From contig NZ_QKZT01000002.1 of assembly GCF_003254055.1 (NCBI RefSeq), forward strand, positions 62,001 through 126,000: a DNA stretch of 64,000 bases, in the 5' to 3' direction. This DNA is from Algoriphagus chordae (GTDB lineage: Bacteria > Bacteroidota > Bacteroidia > Cytophagales > Cyclobacteriaceae). The number at the start of each line of letters is the position of its first letter. Position 1 is the first letter of the stretch. The notes beneath the pieces were generated by a model that did not search any database, was not told the origin of the DNA, and worked only from the letters and a program-made list of their open reading frames with translations. Both the position numbers and the translations under genes were made by a program. Shown piece after piece: positions 8,521 to 16,993 of the stretch.

Positions 8521-9807
8521 ATGAATATACTCTTATTAGGAAGCGGAGGCAGAGAACATGCTTTCGCCTGGAAGATCGTACAAAGTACCGGTTGTACACA
8601 ATTATATGTAGCTCCTGGTAATGCAGGCACAGAGGATATAGCGATCAACGTCAAACTCAGCATCACTGATTTTGATGCAATCCGAGATTTTATCGTTTCC
8701 AAAAATATAGGTCTGGTAGTAGTCGGCCCAGAAGAGCCCTTGGTCAAAGGAATCGTTGATTACCTTCAAAACCAACCTGAGACAGCCACGACTCCTGTAG
8801 TTGGCCCATCTCAACTAGGCGCTACACTGGAAGGCAGCAAGGATTTTTCGAAGCGCTTTATGCAACGCAACAATGTGCCTACTGCTGCTTATGAAACCTT
8901 CACCGCAGCTCAACTAGACGCTGGTTTAGCCTATTTAGAAAAGCAAAATCTACCAATTGTACTGAAAGCAGATGGACTAGCCGCTGGAAAAGGCGTACTA
9001 ATCTGCTCGACCCTAGAGGATGCAAAAGCATCTTTGAAGGAAATGCTTTTGGACAAAAAATTTGGTGAAGCCTCAGCCAAGGTCGTTATAGAAGAGTTTC
9101 TTACGGGAATTGAGCTTTCTGTTTTCGTAGCAACTGATGGCAAAAACTATAAGATTTTGCCGGAAGCGAAAGATTACAAGCGTATCGGCGAAGGTGATAC
9201 TGGCTTGAACACCGGAGGCATGGGCGCAGTAAGCCCTGTGATTTTCGCAGATGAAGCCTTTATGACCAAGGTAGAAGAGCTAGTAGTGAAGCCTACTGTA
9301 GAAGGTCTCGCAAAAGAAAATATCCCTTACAAAGGATTCTTATTCATCGGTTTGATGAATAACAATGGTGAGCCTCATGTGATTGAGTACAATGTACGCA
9401 TGGGCGATCCTGAAACTGAAGCTGTATTACCTAGAATTGAAAGTGACTTCTTGGCCTTGCTACATGGTATCGGCACTGGGACATTGGATTCTTATGAGCT
9501 AAAAATCTCTTCAGATTATGCAGCTACAGTGGTAATGGTAAGCGGTGGCTATCCTGGTTCCTACGAAAAAGGAAAAATTATAAGTCTTCCTGATACCATA
9601 ATAGGAACTGAAATTTTCCATGCTGGGACAGCTAAAAATGAACATGGGGAATTAGTAAATCAAGGAGGTCGAGTACTTGCCGTCACTGGCAGAGGTGAGA
9701 ACCTCCAAGAAGCGCTTAGTAATGCCTTCACTACCGTGAAAGAGATCAACTGGGATCAGGCTTACTACCGCAAGGATATCGGAATGGATATCCTTAACTT
9801 AATGTAA
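8521..9807 (+). CDS. purD: Phosphoribosylamine-glycine ligase
   Basis: 428 residues, full length for PurD. N-terminal domain begins NILLLGSGGREHAFAWKI (phosphate-binding GSGGREH), the ATP-grasp domain covers roughly 105-330 with the glycine-rich GGMGAVSP, and the C-terminal signature NVRMGDPETEAVLPR is intact. It joins glycine to 5-phosphoribosylamine in step two of purine synthesis. The gene follows recQ closely and precedes ricT by 43 bp, so the run recQ-purD-ricT-gldH may be one transcript, though no other purine gene is present. Confidence 0.96.
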   Translation: MNILLLGSGGREHAFAWKIVQSTGCTQLYVAPGNAGTEDIAINVKLSITDFDAIRDFIVSKNIGLVVVGPEEPLVKGIVDYLQNQPETATTPVVGPSQLGATLEGSKDFSKRFMQRNNVPTAAYETFTAAQLDAGLAYLEKQNLPIVLKADGLAAGKGVLICSTLEDAKASLKEMLLDKKFGEASAKVVIEEFLTGIELSVFVATDGKNYKILPEAKDYKRIGEGDTGLNTGGMGAVSPVIFADEAFMTKVEELVVKPTVEGLAKENIPYKGFLFIGLMNNNGEPHVIEYNVRMGDPETEAVLPRIESDFLALLHGIGTGTLDSYELKISSDYAATVVMVSGGYPGSYEKGKIISLPDTIIGTEIFHAGTAKNEHGELVNQGGRVLAVTGRGENLQEALSNAFTTVKEINWDQAYYRKDIGMDILNLM

Positions 9808-9850
9808 ATAAACCCAAAACTAATCAGGGCTTTGCCCCTGTCTATATATT

Positions 9851-11344
9851 ATGTCTGGATGTAGCACATGCTCAACCTCCTCAGGAGGAACCGGAGGCTG
9901 CCAAAGTAACGGCAGTTGCGGGACGAGTGATTGTAATAAAATGAATGTCTTCGATTGGCTGTCTCACATGGGAATCCCAGAGGTGGACAACTTTGACATT
10001 GTAGAAATAAAATTCAAAGGAGGCAGAAAAGAATACTATCGAAACGTAGATTTTCTTGCTTTAAATACTGGTGATCCTGTAGTAGTGGACGTCCCAAGTG
10101 GGCATCATATCGGCTACGTATCACTTCAAGGCGAACTTGTTCGTCTTCAAATGCAAAAAAGAAAAATCAGAGATGATGATGAAATTCTGAGAATTTACCG
10201 TGTCGCCAACCAAAAGGACATGGAAAAATGGGGAGAAGCTCAAAACCGAGAAATCCCTACACTCTACAGATGTCGTCAGATCGTCAATGAATTGGGATTG
10301 AAGATGAAAATGTCTGATATCGAATATCAGGCAGACAACTCCAAAGCAACCTTCTATTACTCAGCAGATGATCGAGTTGATTTCAGAGAATTGATCAAAG
10401 TACTGGCTGGAGAATTCAGAATCCGTGTAGAAATGCGCCAAATCAGCCTTCGCCAAGAAGCGGGGAGACTAGGTGGAATCGGTGTCTGTGGTAGAGAACT
10501 ATGTTGTTCTACCTGGCTCGTGGATTTCAAAAATGTAAGCACTTCTGCTGCCAGATACCAGAATCTTTCTCTAAATCCAGGGAAACTAAGCGGTCAATGC
10601 GGTAGACTGAAATGCTGTCTCAACTATGAGTTGGACACTTATATGGATGCGATCAAAGACATCCCATCTATTGACCGTCCACTTCAGACAGAATCTGGGC
10701 CAGCTAAACTTCAGAAAACTGATATTTTCCGAAGAATGATGTGGTTCAGTTACAACAATGATAACGAGTGGCACAGCATCTCTTGCGACCGAGTGAAAGA
10801 GATCCAAGCAATCAATGAGAAGGGCACAAAAGTATTTACTCTTACTTACAATGAGGCTTCAGAGATCGAGGATCTAGCGGCTAAATCAACACGAGAATTA
10901 GAATTGTTGGATAAGAAGTTTGCTAATTCTAGTCCTAAGCGCAAGAAAAAGCCACGTCCACAGAATAGGAATGCAGGTGGTAACCGAAACCAGCAAGCAT
11001 CCAATAAACCTAGCCCTAAATCAAATCAGCCAGATTCTCAGCAAAACGTCGCTCAGAATCAAAGACCAGCAGGGGATCAGCCGAAAAAGCGGAGAAATAA
11101 TAAGAATAGAAATAAGCCTAGAAATCCTGACGCAAATACAGGACAGACTCCCCCTGCTCAACATCAGCAACCGAAAGCGCAAAATACAGCTCCTAAAAGG
11201 CAAAATGTGCAAAAACCAAAACCTGCTGAAGGAAAAACAGGGAATGCTAATACAGGAGATGCCGCTCCAAAACCACAAGGAAAAAAGAGATTTCCACCAA
11301 GAAAAAACCAAGGGCCTAATCCAAATAAACCTGGGAATGAATAA
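9851..11344 (+). CDS. ricT: PSP1/RicT (YaaT) family protein with low-complexity tail
   Basis: 497 residues. The PSP1 core covers about 60-330 and holds the conserved cysteine motifs CGRELCC (about 213-219) and GQCGRLKCC (about 247-255). In Bacillus, RicT belongs to a Fe-S-containing complex that directs RNase Y cleavage; the role in Bacteroidota is not established. Two additions stand out: a cysteine-rich N-terminus (six Cys among about the first 28 residues, CSTCSTSSGG...), and a C-terminal tail of about 145 residues rich in Pro, Lys, Asn and Gln, surely disordered and basic, fitting RNA or membrane contact. The last eight bases overlap the start of gldH. Confidence 0.88.
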   Translation: MSGCSTCSTSSGGTGGCQSNGSCGTSDCNKMNVFDWLSHMGIPEVDNFDIVEIKFKGGRKEYYRNVDFLALNTGDPVVVDVPSGHHIGYVSLQGELVRLQMQKRKIRDDDEILRIYRVANQKDMEKWGEAQNREIPTLYRCRQIVNELGLKMKMSDIEYQADNSKATFYYSADDRVDFRELIKVLAGEFRIRVEMRQISLRQEAGRLGGIGVCGRELCCSTWLVDFKNVSTSAARYQNLSLNPGKLSGQCGRLKCCLNYELDTYMDAIKDIPSIDRPLQTESGPAKLQKTDIFRRMMWFSYNNDNEWHSISCDRVKEIQAINEKGTKVFTLTYNEASEIEDLAAKSTRELELLDKKFANSSPKRKKKPRPQNRNAGGNRNQQASNKPSPKSNQPDSQQNVAQNQRPAGDQPKKRRNNKNRNKPRNPDANTGQTPPAQHQQPKAQNTAPKRQNVQKPKPAEGKTGNANTGDAAPKPQGKKRFPPRKNQGPNPNKPGNE

Positions 11345-11792
11345 GGTAAAACACTGCCTATTTGTAGTACTAATCCTCGTATTTTCGGCCTGCACAGATG
11401 GGCGGATTTACGAGGATTTTCAAAGCCCGCCAAACCAAAATTGGGGGATTACTGACAGCCTGGTATTTGACCTGCAGGAGGTGGAGTTGATCAATACTCC
11501 TGATTTGGTAGCGGTGAAGTTTAACGAGAAATATTCCTTTTCAAACTGCTATATGAGAATCATCTCTAAGGATTCGGCAGGCCTTATTTTGGACAATAAG
11601 CTAATAAACATTACACTATTCGACCCGAAGTCTGGCGAGCCTCTGGGAGAGGGATTTGGCAATTCGTACACGCGATACGACACACTTCCATTCCGGTTTG
11701 ATCAGAACACCAAGAGTGTAACGCTTTTACAGTACATGCGCCAAGATCAATTAGCTGGTGTAGAGGCTGTGGGGATAAAGATTTTGAAGTAA
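11337..11792 (+). CDS. gldH: Gliding motility lipoprotein GldH
   Basis: 151 residues beginning with a type II signal peptide: MNKVKHCLFVVLILVFSACT, where the lipobox LVFSAC places the lipidated Cys at residue 19. The mature part (YEDFQSPPNQNWGITDSLVFD..., later LFDPKSGEPLG) matches the GldH family. GldH is one of the lipoproteins needed for gliding and secretion in Flavobacterium. The ATG at 11337 overlaps the ricT stop by eight bases; the longer in-frame extension upstream is only a shadow of the ricT tail and was discarded. Linkage of ricT and gldH is common in the phylum. Confidence 0.85.
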   Translation: MNKVKHCLFVVLILVFSACTDGRIYEDFQSPPNQNWGITDSLVFDLQEVELINTPDLVAVKFNEKYSFSNCYMRIISKDSAGLILDNKLINITLFDPKSGEPLGEGFGNSYTRYDTLPFRFDQNTKSVTLLQYMRQDQLAGVEAVGIKILK

Positions 11793-11804
11793 AGCACTGA
11801 TTAG

Positions 11805-11935
11805 AACAAAAATCTACCGCAAGTATGTGCGGAAAAAACACGCAGATTTTTATCATGCAATGCAAATCACAAATCCTTTAGAGGATTTGCTCAAATCCGC
11901 GTAAGTTATCTGCGTATATCTGCGGGAAGATCGCA
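11805..11935. repeat. Imperfect repeats of an ATCTGCG-type intergenic motif
   Basis: The gap between gldH and the GNAT gene holds two tandem ATCTGCG words (at about 11909 and 11919) and an inverted copy CGCAGAT at about 11842, plus a small hairpin AATCC-TTTA-GAGGATT near 11871. A further TATCTGCGT lies at 14891. The pattern looks like a dispersed intergenic repeat or convergent terminator region; I cannot test its copy number. Confidence 0.4.
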
Positions 11936-11940
11936 TCTAA

Positions 11941-12393
11941 TTAATTCAACTCTTTCTGAAAACAGATACTATTATCCATTCCTACGTATTGTGCATAATT
12001 CGGAATGATAAGGTAGCCTTTCTTTTTATACAATTCCACCGCCTCCACCTGCCTCTTACCCGTTTCGAGCACACACTTTTTATAGCCTAGTTCGGCAGCC
12101 CATTCTTCCAATTCCGTCAACACACGGGAAGCTAAGCCATTGCCCCTCACGTCAGGCTTGGTAAACATTCGCTTTACTTCCATCGCATCCGCATCAAATT
12201 GTTTGATCGCACCACAAGCCACAGGAATACCATTTTCATAACAAACCACCACGTTTTTCAGCTTGACAATTGTATTAAATTGATTGTAATAGTCATGATC
12301 TCTACCATCTTTTAGAGCCAGATAAGCATCGAGCAACTTTACCAAGGCTACAAAATCAGGATTGGAGGAATCAGTGCGCGTGAGTGTGATCAT
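11941..12393 (-). CDS. GNAT family N-acetyltransferase
   Basis: 150 residues with a single GNAT domain. The acetyl-CoA pyrophosphate-binding motif appears as MFTKPDVRGNGLASRVLTE at about residues 78-96 (the R/Q-x-x-G-x-G/A pattern is RGNGLA), preceded by the strand VACGAIKQFDADAMEVKRM. The later EAVELYKKKGY segment is also typical. Acceptor substrate unknown. It stands alone, convergent with gldH. Confidence 0.85.
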   Translation of the reverse strand: MITLTRTDSSNPDFVALVKLLDAYLALKDGRDHDYYNQFNTIVKLKNVVVCYENGIPVACGAIKQFDADAMEVKRMFTKPDVRGNGLASRVLTELEEWAAELGYKKCVLETGKRQVEAVELYKKKGYLIIPNYAQYVGMDNSICFQKELN

Positions 12394-12529
12394 AAGATGA
12401 AGATAAATGAAAATGACTAGTTATCCAGAAATCTCAGCTCGGCGTTTTTCAAAATAATTAAAAAGAAAAAGGAATTTGAGATTCCCTCTTCAATGTGAAA
12501 AAACAAGAACTACTTTATATTGCAGAGAG

Positions 12530-13441
12530 ATGAAAAACACAACTAAAAAACGAATCCTTTTTACTGGAGGATCTGGAAAAGCAGGAAAGCATGTAGTGTC
12601 CTACTTGCTCGACCAAGGACAACGCGTAATGAATGTAGATTTGAAACCCTTGGATCTACCTGGGGTTGACAATCTCATCGCTGACATTACGGATTCCGGA
12701 CAGATGTTTAATGCCATGAGTTCGTATGCCGGTTTAGATGAGTTGGAAGCAGGCCATGGTGTACCAGCATTTGATGCAGTTGTACATTTTGCTGCTGTAC
12801 CTAGAATATTAATCAATCCTGATAATGAAACTTTTCGCGTCAACACCATCGGTACTTACAATGTGATTGAAGCGGCCGTGAAGCTTGGGATCAAGAAGAT
12901 TATTATTGCTTCCTCAGAGACCACCTATGGTATTTGCTTTTCAGATGGCAAAACCGATCCACATTCTTTGCCTTTAGAGGAAGATTACGATGTGGACCCT
13001 ATGGATAGCTACGGATTATCCAAGGTGGTAAATGAGAAAACAGCACGAAGTTTCCAGCGTCGCTCTGGAATAGATATCTATGCGCTACGTATCGGAAATG
13101 TGATTGAACCAAACGAATACGCCGAACTTTTCCCATACTATTTCAAAAACCCTGAAGTACGCCGTAGAAACGCATTCTGTTACATTGATGCCCGTGATCT
13201 GGGACAGATTGTGGATTTATGTTTGCAAAAAGACGGGCTTGGCTATCAGGTATTCAATGCCGGTAACGATCATAACGGAGCGATTATCCCAAGCAAACAA
13301 TTGGCAGAACAGTTTTTCCCAGGCGTACCAATTTCCCGTGAACTGGGTGAGCATGAAGCATTATTTTCGAATCGAAAAATCCGTGAAGTCCTAGGATTCA
13401 AAGAAGAACATAACTGGCAGAAATATGTGAAAGGGGAATGA
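12530..13441 (+). CDS. NAD-dependent epimerase/dehydratase family protein
   Basis: 303 residues from the ATG at 12530, which is preceded by a purine run (GCAGAGAG); the frame is open further upstream but without family similarity. Extended short-chain dehydrogenase fold: NAD-binding GGSGKAGKHV at about 12-21, a catalytic Y-x3-K at Tyr161 and Lys165 (SYGLSK), with the Ser at ASSETTYG completing the triad. Substrate is probably a nucleotide sugar or a uronate; uronate dehydrogenases look similar, so the exact reaction is open. No sugar genes adjoin it. Confidence 0.82.
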   Translation: MKNTTKKRILFTGGSGKAGKHVVSYLLDQGQRVMNVDLKPLDLPGVDNLIADITDSGQMFNAMSSYAGLDELEAGHGVPAFDAVVHFAAVPRILINPDNETFRVNTIGTYNVIEAAVKLGIKKIIIASSETTYGICFSDGKTDPHSLPLEEDYDVDPMDSYGLSKVVNEKTARSFQRRSGIDIYALRIGNVIEPNEYAELFPYYFKNPEVRRRNAFCYIDARDLGQIVDLCLQKDGLGYQVFNAGNDHNGAIIPSKQLAEQFFPGVPISRELGEHEALFSNRKIREVLGFKEEHNWQKYVKGE

Positions 13442-13561
13442 TGATTCGACTCAAACTTTGTCTCACAGGTCAAAACCTAACAACGCAGTCTTTCATATCC
13501 CTAACCTCGGTTGATACAAGAATTCCTTACCTTGAAGCCATAAACCTAAACGATAACCCAT

Positions 13562-14860
13562 ATGACTAAAAATCGCCTTCTAGTACCAATTCTAACATCA
13601 ATCCTTTTTATATGCTCCTTGTCCGTCAGCCTTGGACAGTCAGCAGCAAAACCCTTTGTGTACGGAGATCCTTTGCCTGACGCACCGGAATTAGCCGCAC
13701 GTGGTGAGTACGCTGTAGGTGTACAGACCATAGACTTAATTCATAAAAACCAGCTGGATATTCTTAATTACGGTAAGGGCGGAGATTCTCTTTACAACAG
13801 ACCTCTAAAGGTGGAAATCTGGTATCCGGCAGAAGCTGGAACTAATGAACTGATTTCTTACGATGAAGTAATGGGACAAAATGGTTCTAAAGACAGACCT
13901 CTCATCCCCTTTAAATTCCTAGGCAGAGCCACAAGAGATGCTAAACCAGCTTATGCAGATGCTGCTTTCCCTCTTGTGATCGTATCTCATGGATACACAG
14001 GCTCAAGGTATTTGATGACCTATTTGACCGAGAACCTGGCTTCCAAGGGATATGTAGTGGTGGCGATAGATCACACAGATGCTACTTTCAGAGATGCAGC
14101 CGGATTCCAAAGCACCTTGCTAAATCGTTCACTTGATGATCTCTTTGTCCTCAACGAAATGGCAAGACTCTCTCAGCAAACCGATTCCTTTTTAAAGAAC
14201 CTAGTAGATTCGGACAACACTGCATTGATCGGTTATTCTATGGGAGGCTACGGCGCAGTCAATGTAGCTGGCGGCGGATATAGTCCTCAAGCAGCACAAT
14301 TCTTTGGCAGTATGGCAGGTGGAAGCAAAGCCTTATTAAAGCGAACTGTTGGAAATCCAGAATTTGAGGCATCCATAGATCCAAGAATCAAGGTTATTGT
14401 GGCTTTTGCCCCATGGGGCATGCAGCGTGGTGTCTGGAATGCAGAAGGTTTGGCTGGTATCAAAATCCCTTCTCTTTTCGTGGCAGGAAGCAAGGACGAT
14501 ATCTCTGGCTATGAGGATGGCACCAAAGCAATCTACGAAGGAGCGGTAAACTCCGACAGGCACTTACTCACCTACATAGATGCGCGACATAACACCGCTC
14601 CAAATCCTCCTCCTGCAGAAGCGCTTGAGCCGGGAAGACATATCGATGAGTATTTGAGATATGCAGATTCTGTGTGGGATATGCGCCGTATCAATAACAT
14701 CAACCAGCATTTTGTCACCGCATTCCTAGGTGTTCACTTGAAGGGCAAGGAAGAATACAAAGCCTTTTTGGATTTCGATCAAGAAGAAAAGAAAGCTTGG
14801 CCTGGCTTCAAACCCCGTACTTCTATTGGCTTAGAGCTGGATCATCAATCTGCTAATTAA
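13562..14860 (+). CDS. Secreted alpha/beta hydrolase, PAF-acetylhydrolase-like
   Basis: 432 residues with a Sec signal peptide (LLVPILTSILFICSLSVSLG, cleavage near residue 26). The hydrolase core shows the oxyanion region FPLVIVSHGYTGSR (about 138-151) and the nucleophile elbow GYSMGG with Ser226; a late SLFVAGSKDDISG segment fits the catalytic Asp and DARHNTAP the catalytic His. The arrangement resembles platelet-activating-factor acetylhydrolase-like and dienelactone-hydrolase-like lipases. Probably periplasmic or outer-membrane associated. Substrate unknown. Downstream lies a strong hairpin and a long gene-poor gap. Confidence 0.85.
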   Translation: MTKNRLLVPILTSILFICSLSVSLGQSAAKPFVYGDPLPDAPELAARGEYAVGVQTIDLIHKNQLDILNYGKGGDSLYNRPLKVEIWYPAEAGTNELISYDEVMGQNGSKDRPLIPFKFLGRATRDAKPAYADAAFPLVIVSHGYTGSRYLMTYLTENLASKGYVVVAIDHTDATFRDAAGFQSTLLNRSLDDLFVLNEMARLSQQTDSFLKNLVDSDNTALIGYSMGGYGAVNVAGGGYSPQAAQFFGSMAGGSKALLKRTVGNPEFEASIDPRIKVIVAFAPWGMQRGVWNAEGLAGIKIPSLFVAGSKDDISGYEDGTKAIYEGAVNSDRHLLTYIDARHNTAPNPPPAEALEPGRHIDEYLRYADSVWDMRRINNINQHFVTAFLGVHLKGKEEYKAFLDFDQEEKKAWPGFKPRTSIGLELDHQSAN

Positions 14861-14934
14861 CAATAGCCATTGCAACTTGAAAACACTCGATATCTGCGTG
14901 TAGCGTAGCTAAGTGCAATTGAAATCTTCTAAAT

Positions 14935-14976
14935 GAAAATAAAGAAGCCCAACTTTACGGTTGGGCTTCTTGTGCT
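14935..14976. terminator. Hairpin terminator after the alpha/beta hydrolase
   Basis: A perfect 11-bp stem (AGAAGCCCAAC at 14943-14953 with GTTGGGCTTCT at 14960-14970) and a six-base loop. The better T-run is on the minus strand side, so it could stop transcription in either direction. Confidence 0.7.
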
Positions 14977-15282
14977 TACCAATATTCACCCCCATAGCAT
15001 TGGATTGAAACCTATCCTAAAGAATTTGGGACGCAATAGACAGTTGAGTGATTTGAAATTTTAAATGTAGAGGCAATAAAAAGTTCTATTAGCCTAGCTT
15101 CAAAAAACCTCAAGCAGATAAATTGAGCTTAGCCTGCTAATAATTTTCTTCCGGTAAAATCGTGACTGGGAGCTTTTGAACACTAAAAGCCTAGAAAAAG
15201 AATAACCTACCAGTAAATTGCTTTGTGTGCTCGATAAGAATTATCCCGAAGGAATACGACCTCCTGAGCCTGCGAAGCCCAT
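14977..15282. other. Gene-free stretch before tRNA-Arg
   Basis: About 300 bases with no open frame that I can support and no clear promoter. The only structure seen is the tRNA-Arg-like fragment at 15259-15279, listed separately. Confidence 0.6.
15259..15279 (-). pseudogene. Fragment resembling tRNA-Arg
   Basis: The 12-mer ACCTCCTGAGCC at 15259-15270 is identical to 15343-15354 inside the tRNA-Arg gene (anticodon arm), and CGAAGCC at 15273-15279 equals the start of the acceptor stem (15384-15390). In the fragment the roughly 30 bases between them are missing. It reads as an internally deleted relic of a tRNA copy; chance cannot be fully excluded for so short a match. Confidence 0.4.
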
Positions 15283-15315
15283 AAAAAAAAAAGCTCAGCA
15301 TAAATGCTGAGCTTT
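15283..15315 (-). terminator. Intrinsic terminator of the tRNA-Arg gene
   Basis: Perfect 9-bp stem (AGCTCAGCA at 15292-15300, TGCTGAGCT at 15305-15313) with loop TAAA, followed on the minus strand by a run of about ten T. It sits directly after the 3' end of the tRNA. Confidence 0.85.
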
Positions 15316-15316
15316 G

Positions 15317-15390
15317 TGACCTCGTCAAGATTCAAACTTGAAACCTCCTGAGCCGTAATCAGGTGCTCTATTCAGTTGAGCTACGAAGCC
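15317..15390 (-). tRNA. tRNA-Arg (anticodon ACG)
   Basis: 74 bases on the minus strand fold as a full cloverleaf: acceptor GGCTTCG with CGAGGTC (two G-T pairs), D-stem GCTC/GAGC, anticodon stem CCTGA/TCAGG around loop TTACGGC (anticodon ACG, read as ICG after A34 deamination), T-stem TCAAG/CTTGA with loop TTTGAAT, discriminator A. The CCA end is not encoded. This tRNA reads CGU, CGC and CGA codons. Confidence 0.93.
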
Positions 15391-15529
15391 GAATTGGAAT
15401 GCAAAGGTATTTAAAAATAGATTTTATCCAAACACAGTCACATAAGAAATTTACAATTTATTTATACGAGCCTCGTTTACCCTTAAGAATAATTAAGATC
15501 AAAAAAGGGGTAAATCCTTAGGGATTCCC

Positions 15530-15537
15530 TATTTTTG
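15530..15537 (+). promoter_or_regulatory. Putative Bacteroidota-type -7 element
   Basis: TATTTTTG at 15530-15537 fits the phylum's -7 consensus TAnnTTTG and lies 35 bases before the ATG of the barrel gene. No good TTG is seen at the -33 position, so support is partial. Confidence 0.4.
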
Positions 15538-15571
15538 CCCGCGTTGAATGCATTATAAGTAAACCAATTTG

Positions 15572-16327
15572 ATGAAAAAAATATACACCTTACTGCTAGC
15601 TTTTCTTTTGATTCAAGGAGCTTTCGCCCAGGACAGCCTGCAAGTCGCTAAAAAATCAAAGACTCCTATCGGAGGAAGGCCAAACATTCCTAGTGATTTG
15701 AAGTTTGAATTTGGGTTTAACCAACTTAACAACAGGTCAGAAGACCTAGGCGTCAATTTCTTTGCCTCGCGTACCTTTAATGTTTATTATCAATATCCTA
15801 TTTCCATTTTTGGTAAGGACTCCGGAATTACGATGGACTTGGGTATCGGTATTGGTTCTGACAAATACGGTTTCAAAGACGATCAAACCTTGTATAACAA
15901 TCCTGCTTTAGGACCAGAATCAAGTGTATTGAGAGACATTACAGATGTATTGGGAGATGATATCAATATTAAGAAGAATGTAGTAGCGGCTAATTACGTG
16001 GATATTCCACTGGATTTCACCTACCACTTCAATAAAACCAACCATTCTAAGGGATTCCAAGTTAGCGTCGGAGGTAAATTCGGATACTTATATGAGGCAC
16101 ACACTAAAGTGAAGTATGAGAATTCTGATAAGCTCAAAAGACAAATTAAGGATTCTCAGAATTATGGTCTTGAGAAATTTAGATATGGCATATCAGTGAA
16201 AGCTGGCTCACAAGGCTTTTATGCGTGGAGCTATTTCGGCTTGAATCAAGTATTCCAGAAAGGTATGGGACCAAATAGCACCGAAGCTACCCAAATCAAC
16301 TTTGGTATTGGGGTGAACGTCTTCTAA
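15572..16327 (+). CDS. Outer membrane beta-barrel protein
   Basis: 251 residues from ATG 15572. A signal peptide (MKKIYTLLLAFLLIQGAFAQ) is followed by alternating strands with aromatic ends (for example YYQYPISIFG, FRYGISVKAG, YAWSYFGLNQVF, INFGIGVNVF), and the last residue is Phe, the usual C-terminal signal for assembly by the BAM machine. It looks like an 8- to 10-strand barrel of the PorT/OmpA-like kind found in large numbers in Bacteroidota. Ligand unknown. A terminator follows at once. Confidence 0.82.
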   Translation: MKKIYTLLLAFLLIQGAFAQDSLQVAKKSKTPIGGRPNIPSDLKFEFGFNQLNNRSEDLGVNFFASRTFNVYYQYPISIFGKDSGITMDLGIGIGSDKYGFKDDQTLYNNPALGPESSVLRDITDVLGDDINIKKNVVAANYVDIPLDFTYHFNKTNHSKGFQVSVGGKFGYLYEAHTKVKYENSDKLKRQIKDSQNYGLEKFRYGISVKAGSQGFYAWSYFGLNQVFQKGMGPNSTEATQINFGIGVNVF

Positions 16328-16349
16328 GACATCAATTCAGAAATAATCT

Positions 16350-16374
16350 AACCGGGCTTATGTCCGGTTTTTTT
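16350..16374 (+). terminator. Intrinsic terminator after barrel gene
   Basis: AACCGG at 16350-16355 pairs with CCGGTT at 16364-16369, followed by a T run to 16374. Its T run overlaps the stop codon of the convergent PAP2-like gene. Confidence 0.75.
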
Positions 16375-16993
16375 ATGCCCAAATCCAGTTAAAACCGATA
16401 AAACATAGCGTAAATCCAAACACAAGACCGACATAAATCTCAATAGGCCTGTGCGCATTTAAGTACAGTCTCACAGTCCCCACTAAGCCAGCGAGCATTA
16501 TAGAGGACAATAAAGCATAGAGCGGCTGAAATGTCGGGAATTTAATCCCTAAGACTACTACAGCGGCCAGCAAGCCACCCATCCCAGTCATATGCGCAGA
16601 CATTTTCCAAAAAAAAGTAACCAAGGTCAGTATCAGAATAGCCAAGGTAATAACACCCAAGACTTGCCAAAGAATAGGATCGAACTCCTTCTTTTGATAC
16701 AAAAAATAAACGGTTAGAATATAGTAAATACTGGTGACTGAGAAAGGGATGGCCCGCTCCTTCAGATCCGCCATATGAATACTTTTGAGTGTGCCAGTCA
16801 GCCGCAATCCAAAAATCGTCACCATAGGTATAACCAAGGTGGACAAGGTGATCAGATAGAACAAGGAATTCTTGAATGATTCAGGAATACTCGTAGCCTC
16901 AGGAACGACAAATAGCACCAAGCCAAAGACTAAACTTGGAATCACCAAAGGCTGAAAAACGACTGAAATAATTAACGAAAAAATCCTCTGCAC
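16373..16993 (-). CDS. PAP2-like integral membrane protein
   Basis: 206 residues with about six membrane helices. It keeps parts of the PAP2 phosphatase motifs: DLKERAIPF (about 76-84, place of the Lys/Arg-Pro motif), SAHMTG (about 132-137, place of SxH) and RLYLNAHRPIEIYVG near the C-terminus (place of SRxxxxxHxxxD). The last motif lacks the usual Asp, so catalysis is doubtful and the protein may be a diverged relative. Its start overlaps the rpoN stop by one base, so it is co-transcribed with the sigma factor gene. Confidence 0.65.
   Translation of the reverse strand: MQRIFSLIISVVFQPLVIPSLVFGLVLFVVPEATSIPESFKNSLFYLITLSTLVIPMVTIFGLRLTGTLKSIHMADLKERAIPFSVTSIYYILTVYFLYQKKEFDPILWQVLGVITLAILILTLVTFFWKMSAHMTGMGGLLAAVVVLGIKFPTFQPLYALLSSIMLAGLVGTVRLYLNAHRPIEIYVGLVFGFTLCFIGFNWIWA

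Noticed and set aside
10920..11336. Long open frame running into gldH from inside ricT
   Set aside because: It is the +1 frame of the low-complexity ricT tail; the lipoprotein signal of GldH begins only at 11337.
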